From NCBI RefSeq assembly GCF_905203285.1, contig NZ_CAJKVK010000038.1:1-17875 (forward strand): a DNA stretch of 17,875 nucleotides, given 5' to 3'. A program made the translations under genes and the position numbers. The DNA is from an uncultured Succinatimonas sp. Its GTDB lineage: Bacteria > Pseudomonadota > Gammaproteobacteria > Enterobacterales > Succinivibrionaceae. Below the pieces are notes generated by a model. That model saw only the letters and a program-made list of their open reading frames with translations. It was not told the DNA's origin and did not search any database. The first letter of the stretch is position 1. Each line of letters opens with the position of its first letter. This document shows, one piece after another, positions 1-5,540 of this stretch.

Positions 1-69
1 ATAAAGGATTTTTTTAGTATGAAATTTTTTTTGAAGCTCTCATGCGTAACTACTAAGGAAAATAGCGCA

Positions 70-1893
70 TTAGCTTATTCCATGCTTTGTCAACATACGA
101 TTTAACAAAGACATACTCTCCATTTCTTCTTTGGTGATCTTATCCCCGCGAAGGCGCAGACGCTCTATTTCCTGTTTAATAGGCATTGCCAGAGTCTCTT
201 TTATCAGCTTTGAAAGTAAGTCGGCCCTGACCTCCGGAGGGAACTCGGAGCCGTCGGCTTTTTTAGGGATAAATTCAGCTTCAATTAAATTTCTTACGTA
301 TTTTTCACGTACGCTGCCGCGAACGCTCTCAATAAAAGAAGCCGGGGTAATATCGGGCTTTTCCTTGATTAAATTCAAAAAAAGACTTAAATCGCCATTA
401 CCTTTGATGTTAGCGGCCTTACAAAGGCACGGTAGTTTATCTAGGTTAAAGCGTTCATATACGGTTGAAACCAAAGTAGGCTGCTGCAAAATAAAAGCGA
501 TAAGCTTACGCATCGGGGTTGTCAATAAATTTACGGTACCGACTTTTTCCACCGCCCCCGTTTCTTTTTGCATTTCTTTTTCATCGCGAGAATTAAGGCG
601 TACGGATTTTAGCATTTCATACAGCAGCTCTTCCTCAAGACCTGCCTTTCTTGCCAATTCCGAAACACACACGGCCTGCAGCGTCATTTCAGGAATTCTG
701 CGGATAAAATACAAAACCTCATTTAAAAACGGCGATTTCTGCCCCGGATCGCTTAAATCATATTTATCGCTTATATGCTTAATTAAAAATTCAGGATAAG
801 ACAAAGAGGCATCAAGAGTTCTGGTAAATGCAGACAATCCTTCTGCACGTACTAAAGAATCAGGATCGTGCTCAGGAGGTAAAAAAGCAAAACGGATTTC
901 TCTATCCGCTCTTAGTACTAAAGTGGCAGTTTCAAGGGCATGCCAGGCAGCACTGCGTCCGGCAAAATCGCCGTCATAACAACAAACAACCTGCTTTGTG
1001 TACCGAAACATCAACTCCATCTGCTCTTTAGTAGTTGCCGTTCCCAAAGATGCAACCGCAAAAGAACAGCCGAACTGACGCAAAGCAATAACATCCATGT
1101 ATCCTTCAACAATTACGATACGGGCAGGACGATTGCGATTTGCCTGAAGCGTCTCATAAAGTCCGAACAGTTCATGACGTTTTCTGAAAATGGGACTTTC
1201 TGCGGTATTTAAATACTTAGGCTTTGCGTCCCCTAAGGTTCGTCCGCCGAAACTTATTACCCGACCGCGCCCGTCGATGATTGGAATCATCACCCTGCCG
1301 CGGAACATCGCATAAGAGCGGTCGCCCTTATCTACGACCATGCCAAGTTCAATCAACTTTCTATATTCATCGGTATTTTTAGCGATATTATGAATATAAT
1401 CCCAGCTATCCGGAGCATAGCCTAAACGAGCTTTTATTATCGTGTCTTCGCTTAATTCTCGTTTTTTTATAAAGTAATCTTTACCTTCAGGAGAAGAATT
1501 AAGGCATTTGGTAAAATATGACGCGCATCTGTCCATAAGCTCATAATAAAGCTTATAGGTATCAGCCTTTTCAAAACCGCCGCTGCCTTGCTCATATTCA
1601 ACGTTAAGCCCTGCAAACTGCGCAACTTCCTCCACAGCTTCAACGAAACTTAAATTTTTAAACTTCATGACAAAATCTATGGCGTTGCCGTGTTCTTTAC
1701 AGCCAAAGCAATAAAACATCTGCTTTGACGGAGTCACCACGAACGAAGGAGTTTTTTCGTGATGAAACGGGCAGCAGCATGTGTAATTATTGCTGCTTTG
1801 ACGCTTTAAAGTAACATATTGGCCGATGAAGGCTTCAATATTAACTGCAGGAATAAGTCTGTCTCGTATAAAATTAACGGAAATTCGCGGCAT
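70..1893 (-). CDS. dnaG: DNA primase DnaG
   Basis: Primase makes the RNA primers for leading- and lagging-strand DNA synthesis, working with the DnaB helicase at the fork. At 607 aa it is a little longer than E. coli DnaG (581 aa). The N-terminal CHC2 zinc ribbon is visible: CPFHHEKTPSF supplies C41 and H44, and YCFGC supplies C62 and C65. The catalytic core with the TOPRIM fold follows, with EGYMDVIAL (E263), ASLGTATT (about 281-288) and the acidic pair in YDGDFAG (D307, D309). The region after about residue 430 would be the helicase-interacting domain and is less conserved. An in-frame TAA lies 24 bases upstream of the ATG at 1893, so no longer start is possible. The ribosome binding site is weak (a GAG seven bases before the ATG). 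No rpsU lies upstream, and nothing resembling rpoD begins in the 69 bases downstream, so the usual rpsU-dnaG-rpoD order is not seen here. Confidence 0.98.
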   Translation of the reverse strand: MPRISVNFIRDRLIPAVNIEAFIGQYVTLKRQSSNNYTCCCPFHHEKTPSFVVTPSKQMFYCFGCKEHGNAIDFVMKFKNLSFVEAVEEVAQFAGLNVEYEQGSGGFEKADTYKLYYELMDRCASYFTKCLNSSPEGKDYFIKKRELSEDTIIKARLGYAPDSWDYIHNIAKNTDEYRKLIELGMVVDKGDRSYAMFRGRVMIPIIDGRGRVISFGGRTLGDAKPKYLNTAESPIFRKRHELFGLYETLQANRNRPARIVIVEGYMDVIALRQFGCSFAVASLGTATTKEQMELMFRYTKQVVCCYDGDFAGRSAAWHALETATLVLRADREIRFAFLPPEHDPDSLVRAEGLSAFTRTLDASLSYPEFLIKHISDKYDLSDPGQKSPFLNEVLYFIRRIPEMTLQAVCVSELARKAGLEEELLYEMLKSVRLNSRDEKEMQKETGAVEKVGTVNLLTTPMRKLIAFILQQPTLVSTVYERFNLDKLPCLCKAANIKGNGDLSLFLNLIKEKPDITPASFIESVRGSVREKYVRNLIEAEFIPKKADGSEFPPEVRADLLSKLIKETLAMPIKQEIERLRLRGDKITKEEMESMSLLNRMLTKHGIS

Positions 1894-1994
1894 ACAAAAC
1901 TCGAATCTGGCGCTTTAAGCACCTCTTGCAAAAAGAGCAATTAAGGGCAAGATTACGATTAAAATCTAATGCTTAGCCTTGATAATCAAAATAT

Positions 1995-2025
1995 GTGCTA
2001 ACATTTTAGCAAATATAGCACGAGG
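1995..2025 (+). promoter_or_regulatory. Overlapping inverted repeats next to the apaH ribosome binding site
   Basis: GTGCTA (1995-2000) is the perfect complement of TAGCAC (2016-2021). Within it, GCTAA (1997-2001) can instead pair with TTAGC (2006-2010) around a CATT loop. The outer stem ends next to the GAGG ribosome binding site at 2022-2025. If transcribed, the two pairings are mutually exclusive and could affect ribosome access; if not, the repeat could be an operator. I could not place a convincing promoter, so the role is open. Confidence 0.3.
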
Positions 2026-2032
2026 TTTTTTA

Positions 2033-2893
2033 ATGGCAACATACTGCATCGGTGATGTTCATGGCTGTTATAACGAGTTCATGGCGTTGCTTGAAGAAAT
2101 AAAATTCGACGAAACAAAAGACGAACTGATTCTTACCGGAGACTTAATCGGCCGCGGACCTTTCCCTGTCGAAACGATGAAAGCCGTTATGAGCATGAAA
2201 AACACGGTTTCAGTGCTCGGAAATCATGATCTAAACTTTTTAGCCGTAGCCGAAGGCATAGTTACCCCAAGACCCAAAGACAATTTACAGGTTATTTTAG
2301 ACTCACCTATTTGTGACGATATAGTTAAATATTTTATTAATTCACCGCTTTTATATATTCATAAAACCAAACTTTTATGCGTAGCCCATGCCGGCATTTA
2401 TCCGTTATGGGAATTAACCTACGCAAGAAAAGCGGCCAAAGAAACCTGTAAGGTGCTGCGCGATGATTTAAGACGCAAAATTTTACTTGCCAATATGTAC
2501 TGTGATGAACCTAATATTTACAGTGAAGATTTATCCGGATTAAAGCTGTGGCGTTTTACTTTAAACGCTTTTACCAGAATGCGTCTTATGTACCGTACCG
2601 GAGCGCTGGATTTTAAAAATAACGCTATAAGTCCTGAACTTGTAAAAAACGACGGTCTTTATCCGTGGTTTGATTTAGGCAACCCGATGCAGCGTAAAAA
2701 GAAACAGTACACTTTGGTTTTCGGGCATTGGGCGGCACTTGGAGCAAAATGTCAAAGACCTTTTGTCAAAGCTCTTGATACCGGATGCGTATGGGGCGAT
2801 AGGCTTAGCTGCTGGTGTTTTGATACTGACAAAACCTATCGCATAAAAAGTCTTGGCTATACCGAGCCTAAAGTCCAGGTTTCAAAGGTATAG
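2033..2893 (+). CDS. apaH: Symmetrical bis(5'-nucleosyl)-tetraphosphatase ApaH
   Basis: ApaH hydrolyses Ap4A and related dinucleotides symmetrically (to 2 ADP) in the cytoplasm. It is also known to remove Np4 caps from RNA in E. coli. It belongs to the PPP metallophosphatase family, and the metal-binding motifs are all present: GDVHG (residues 7-11), GDLIGRGP (36-43), GNHD (63-66), HAG (119-121) and FGHW (230-233). The product is 286 aa and aligns almost end to end with E. coli ApaH (280 aa), including the family start MATY-IGDVHGCY. I chose the ATG at 2033 because that start is conserved and GAGG sits seven bases before it. An in-frame TTG at 1979 would add 18 residues that look unrelated. 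The gene is divergent from dnaG and convergent with folA, whose coding region it overlaps by 37 bp at the 3' ends. Confidence 0.97.
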   Translation: MATYCIGDVHGCYNEFMALLEEIKFDETKDELILTGDLIGRGPFPVETMKAVMSMKNTVSVLGNHDLNFLAVAEGIVTPRPKDNLQVILDSPICDDIVKYFINSPLLYIHKTKLLCVAHAGIYPLWELTYARKAAKETCKVLRDDLRRKILLANMYCDEPNIYSEDLSGLKLWRFTLNAFTRMRLMYRTGALDFKNNAISPELVKNDGLYPWFDLGNPMQRKKKQYTLVFGHWAALGAKCQRPFVKALDTGCVWGDRLSCWCFDTDKTYRIKSLGYTEPKVQVSKV

Positions 2894-3369
2894 GCAAAAC
2901 CGCACTCATCAGAGAAATGATCTTCGCTTGATACTTTTTTAAACGGCAAATTCTGCCAATCAGGAAAATAAGTATCGCCGGCAAAGCTTTGATGAATACG
3001 CGTAAGATGCAAGACTTTGGCTTTTGGCAAGGCTTCTTTATAAAGACGCTCTCCGCCTATAACAATAAGGCGATCACAAGGAAATTCTTCTTTAGGCTCT
3101 TTTTCCACGAGACGGCAGGCTTCATCAAGAGAAGAAACGACCTCAACGCCATTTTCACATAAAGACTTATCCCTGCTTATTACAATATTGCGTCTTTTCG
3201 GCAAAGGACGTCCGATACTCTCAAATGTCCTTCTGCCCATTACGATATTGGAATTTAAAGTGACGGCTTTAAAGTGTTTTAAATCCTCACTTAAATGCCA
3301 AGGGATCTCTTTATTAATGCCGATAACGAAATTATCGGCAAGTGCTACGATAAGCTCAAGCGATACCAT
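2857..3369 (-). CDS. folA: Dihydrofolate reductase FolA
   Basis: Reduces dihydrofolate to tetrahydrofolate with NADPH, supplying one-carbon carriers for thymidylate and purine synthesis. This enzyme is the trimethoprim target. The protein has 170 aa (E. coli 159). It shows the N-terminal strand LIVALADNFVIGINKEIPW, the active-site acid D29 in PWHLSEDLKHFK, the NADPH-binding segment MGRRTFESIGRPLP, and the IGGERLY loop that corresponds to IGG-R-Y of E. coli. The ATG at 3369 lies three bases after the obgE stop. The ribosome binding site (AGGA) falls inside the last obgE codons, so the gene is probably translationally coupled to obgE. The 3' end overlaps the convergent apaH coding region by 37 bp. 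In E. coli folA is also the convergent neighbour of apaH, but it is not linked to obgE there. Confidence 0.97.
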   Translation of the reverse strand: MVSLELIVALADNFVIGINKEIPWHLSEDLKHFKAVTLNSNIVMGRRTFESIGRPLPKRRNIVISRDKSLCENGVEVVSSLDEACRLVEKEPKEEFPCDRLIVIGGERLYKEALPKAKVLHLTRIHQSFAGDTYFPDWQNLPFKKVSSEDHFSDECGFAYTFETWTLGSV

Positions 3370-3372
3370 CGA

Positions 3373-4521
3373 TTAATTCCTGTAAATAAACTCAGGACCT
3401 TCGTCTTCAAAGTCATTGTCGCCTTCTTCAAGCACGACCTTCTTTTCAGGCTCTGTCCATACGAATTCTTCTGAAGTTACCGCTTTTTCAGGGCTCTGCC
3501 TCTCTTCTTCCTTGACCTTATCGACAAGCTCCTGGACTTTATGCAGCAAGGCATTAAGATTTTCACTCTTTAAAGCCGAAATAATAAAAGTTTCTTCAGG
3601 CTTAACTTCAAGAGCGTCAACCACACGGGATAAAATCTCTTGAGCTTCTTCCTTGGAAACAAGATCTGCTTTGTTTAAAACCAGATAGCGCGGTTTATCA
3701 AAAAGATCATGAGCATACTGCTTAAGCTCTTGCTCGATGATCTGCGCATTACGGGCCGGATCCGAGCCGTCAACAGGCATTGCGTCAACCAAATGCAAAA
3801 GCACGCGGCAACGTTCCAAATGACGTAAAAAACGATGTCCAAGACCGGCGCCTTCGGATGCTCCCTCAATAAGACCCGGAACATCAGCAATAACGAAGCT
3901 TTCACCGTTGCCCGTCTTAACGACTCCAAGATTGGGCACTAAGGTAGTAAAAGGGTAATCTGCAACTTTAGGGCGAGCGGCCGATACTGCGCGAATAAAA
4001 GTTGATTTACCGGCATTAGGCAAACCGAGCAACCCCACATCAGCGACTAAAAGAAGCTCCAGATCCAGAATTCTTCTTTCACCCGGGGTTCCGTTGGTCT
4101 TTTGGCGCGGAGCACGATTTGTCGGACTCTTAAAATGGGTATTGCCGTAACCGTGGCGTCCGCCGCGAGCCACACATAAGACTTCATTCTCTTTACGCAA
4201 ATCGCCTAAAACTTCCGCAGTCTCAGCATCAGTAATACGGGTTCCGACCGGAACTTTCAAATATATATCCTGACCGCGAGCTCCGGTACAATCGGAGCTC
4301 ATACCGTTCTGTCCGCGTTCTGCCTTATAAAACTTAGTAAAGCGATAATCCACTAAGGTATTAAGATTTGAGTCGGTTACAACGAATACATTACCGCCGT
4401 CACCGCCGTCGCCGCCGTCAGGGCCGCCGCGCGGCACATACTTTTCACGACGAAAGCTGACGCATCCGTTTCCGCCGTCTCCCGCTTCCACACGAATCGT
4501 GGCTTCATCAACAAACTTCAT
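3373..4521 (-). CDS. obgE: GTPase ObgE/CgtA (50S ribosome-associated)
   Basis: Essential Obg-family GTPase that associates with the 50S subunit and links ribosome assembly to growth and the stringent response. The protein has 382 aa. The N-terminal Obg fold (residues 1-159) is rich in glycine, with the GGPDGGDGGDGG segment near 32-43. The G domain carries G1 GLPNAGKST (166-174), G3 DVPGLIEG (213-220), G4 NKAD (283-286) and G5 SAL (315-317). The C-terminal tail from about residue 340 is rich in Glu and Asp, as in gammaproteobacterial ObgE. A strong ribosome binding site (GAGGGA) precedes the ATG at 4521. E. coli has yhbE between rpmA and obgE; that gene is missing here, and an intrinsic terminator fills the gap instead. 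folA follows three bases downstream. Confidence 0.98.
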   Translation of the reverse strand: MKFVDEATIRVEAGDGGNGCVSFRREKYVPRGGPDGGDGGDGGNVFVVTDSNLNTLVDYRFTKFYKAERGQNGMSSDCTGARGQDIYLKVPVGTRITDAETAEVLGDLRKENEVLCVARGGRHGYGNTHFKSPTNRAPRQKTNGTPGERRILDLELLLVADVGLLGLPNAGKSTFIRAVSAARPKVADYPFTTLVPNLGVVKTGNGESFVIADVPGLIEGASEGAGLGHRFLRHLERCRVLLHLVDAMPVDGSDPARNAQIIEQELKQYAHDLFDKPRYLVLNKADLVSKEEAQEILSRVVDALEVKPEETFIISALKSENLNALLHKVQELVDKVKEEERQSPEKAVTSEEFVWTEPEKKVVLEEGDNDFEDEGPEFIYRN

Positions 4522-4572
4522 TTAAAGTCCCTCTTCGCTCTTAAAGCAAATCTTAATTCCTAAACACTAAGG

Positions 4573-4605
4573 CAACTAACAGTATAGACAAAAATTTTAA
4601 GGCAG
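4573..4605 (-). promoter_or_regulatory. Possible obgE-folA promoter
   Basis: On the minus strand TATACT (positions 4586-4581) is a good -10 box about 60 bases before the obgE start, and it lies downstream of the rpmA terminator. No good -35 hexamer sits at the right distance, so the call rests mainly on the -10 box and on the need for a promoter after a terminator. Confidence 0.35.
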
Positions 4606-4634
4606 GAATCGCAATGAGAATGATATTCGGATAT

Positions 4635-4659
4635 GAAAAAGCCCCGCAATTGCGAGGCT
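4635..4659 (-). terminator. Intrinsic terminator after rplU-rpmA
   Basis: On the minus strand AGCCTCGC-AATT-GCGGGGCT forms an 8-bp stem (one G-T pair) with a tetraloop, followed directly by TTTTTC. It starts 18 bases after the rpmA stop codon, so it should end or attenuate the ribosomal-protein transcript before obgE. Confidence 0.85.
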
Positions 4660-4677
4660 CTTTGATCCGTGGATCGC

Positions 4678-4944
4678 TTAGGCTACTTCAGCCTCGACAA
4701 TCTGAACGAACTTACGGTTCTTAGGACCGCGGGTAACGAACTCGACTTTGCCGTCTTTCTTAGCGAACAAAGTGTCATCACGGCCGATACCTACGTTAGT
4801 ACCAGGATGGAAATGAGTGCCGCGCTGACGGACGATGATGCTGCCTGCGCTGACTACTTCACCGGCATAACGCTTTACGCCGAGACGCTGACCTTGAGAA
4901 TCGCGGCCGTTACGAACGGAACCGCCGGCTTTTTTATGTGCCAT
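4678..4944 (-). CDS. rpmA: 50S ribosomal protein L27
   Basis: L27 lies near the peptidyl-transferase centre of the 50S subunit, where its N-terminus contacts the tRNA acceptor ends. The 88-aa product begins MAHKKAGGSVRNGRDS and contains GSIIVRQRGTHFHPG and FAKKDGKVEF, all near-identical to E. coli L27 (85 aa). It lacks the cleavable N-terminal extension found in Bacillota. The gene sits 15 bases downstream of rplU. AAGGAG and AGGGGA lie just upstream of the ATG, so it should be translated efficiently from the rplU transcript. An intrinsic terminator follows. Confidence 0.99.
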   Translation of the reverse strand: MAHKKAGGSVRNGRDSQGQRLGVKRYAGEVVSAGSIIVRQRGTHFHPGTNVGIGRDDTLFAKKDGKVEFVTRGPKNRKFVQIVEAEVA

Positions 4945-4959
4945 TTTCCCCTAACTCCT

Positions 4960-5271
4960 TTACTCGGAAATACCGGTAATTTCTAAATCGGTGTACCACT
5001 GACGATGACCAGTGACTTTCTGGTGGTGCTTACGACGACGGAATTTAACAATCTTAATCTTCTCACCGCCGTGAACGCCCAATACCTTGGCAGAAACCTT
5101 TGCGCCTTCGAGGTAAGGAGCGCCAACTTTAATATTGGTGCCGTCAGAAATCAAAAGGACTTTGTCCAAATCAATAGTGCTTCCAGCTTCGGCATCGAGG
5201 AGTTCGACGCTAAGCACGTCGCCCTCGGAGACCTTGTGCTGCTTGCCGCCGCAAAAAATAACCGCGTACAT
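4960..5271 (-). CDS. rplU: 50S ribosomal protein L21
   Basis: Primary 23S rRNA-binding protein of the large subunit. The product has 103 aa, exactly the E. coli length, with the family start MYAV and GGKQHKVSEGD. It also has the signature run KIKIVKFRRRKHHQK and the ending HRQWYTDLEITGISE. It is the first gene of rplU-rpmA. The ATG at 5271 is preceded eight bases upstream by GGAG. Upstream lie a strong promoter and a structured leader of about 80 bases that may control expression. Confidence 0.99.
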   Translation of the reverse strand: MYAVIFCGGKQHKVSEGDVLSVELLDAEAGSTIDLDKVLLISDGTNIKVGAPYLEGAKVSAKVLGVHGGEKIKIVKFRRRKHHQKVTGHRQWYTDLEITGISE

Positions 5272-5354
5272 GGCTCAAACTCCGAAAAATTTGCAGGAGT
5301 TGTGCTCCCGCAGTTTACAAAATCAATGCAAAATAAACCCGTTATGGGATAGTG
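5272..5354 (-). promoter_or_regulatory. Structured rplU leader with competing hairpins at the ribosome binding site
   Basis: This is the predicted 5' untranslated region of rplU, about 83 bases. On the minus strand GCGGGAG-CACAA-CTCCTGC (5311-5293) forms a 7-bp hairpin with one G-T pair, followed by AAATTTTTC. The CTCC arm also belongs to AACTCC (5301-5296), which is perfectly complementary to GGAGTT (5283-5278), the sequence holding the rplU ribosome binding site. The two pairings exclude each other, so the leader could switch between an open and a hidden binding site. The first hairpin plus its T-run could also act as a weak attenuator. The structure is read from sequence; a regulatory role, for example feedback by L21, is inference. 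Confidence 0.45.
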
Positions 5355-5361
5355 GGGCAGT

Positions 5362-5390
5362 ATTTTACATATAAAAATAGCAATATGCAA
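5362..5390 (-). promoter_or_regulatory. rplU-rpmA promoter
   Basis: On the minus strand TTGCAT (5390-5385), a 17-base spacer and TAAAAT (5367-5362) make a near-consensus sigma-70 promoter. Transcription should start near 5354. The -35 box sits at the inner edge of a perfect 13-bp inverted repeat. Confidence 0.75.
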
Positions 5391-5417
5391 GCTTTTGTGC
5401 GCTCTATTGCTATTTTT
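5373..5417. repeat. Perfect 13-bp inverted repeat around the rplU -35 box
   Basis: AAAAATAGCAATA (5373-5385) is the exact reverse complement of TATTGCTATTTTT (5405-5417), with 19 bases between. The arm centres are 32 bp apart, about three helical turns. One arm lies in the spacer of the rplU promoter, touching its -35 box, and the other lies upstream, between rplU and the divergent channel gene. It could be an operator for a dimeric regulator or a terminator-like hairpin. No known binding motif was recognised. Confidence 0.6.
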
Positions 5418-5440
5418 CCTGAAAGAAAACCGAACATGCT

Positions 5441-5456
5441 TTTTACCAAGGTAAAA
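5441..5456. repeat. Short palindrome upstream of the channel gene
   Basis: TTTTACC-AA-GGTAAAA has 7-bp perfect arms around a two-base centre. It lies about 85 bp upstream of the mechanosensitive-channel start and is a possible operator. No assigned regulator was recognised. Confidence 0.35.
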
Positions 5457-5540
5457 CAACCCAAGGAAAAAACGTGAAAATTCAATCTTCCGCACTTCTA
5501 CCCGCGCAATCTTATCACCAAAAGCAGACAACAGGAAAAA

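Noticed and set aside
131..799. 222-codon plus-strand open frame opposite dnaG
   Set aside because: It lies wholly antisense to the conserved dnaG coding region, has low-complexity Ser/Arg composition and no recognisable domain.
1909..1923. Hairpin GGTGC-TTAAA-GCGCC upstream of dnaG as a terminator or regulatory element
   Set aside because: The stem is five pairs including one G-T, there is no T-run, and its nearby AGAGG is about 29 bases from the dnaG start, too far to act as the ribosome site.
1979..1989. TTGATAATCAA palindrome as an FNR site in the dnaG/apaH gap
   Set aside because: FNR sites are TTGAT-N4-ATCAA; here only one base separates the half-sites, so the geometry is wrong. The AT-rich match is probably chance.
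4669..5352. Plus-strand open frames of 105 and 115 codons opposite rpmA and rplU
   Set aside because: They are antisense to highly conserved ribosomal-protein genes. No ribosome binding site or family similarity is seen.
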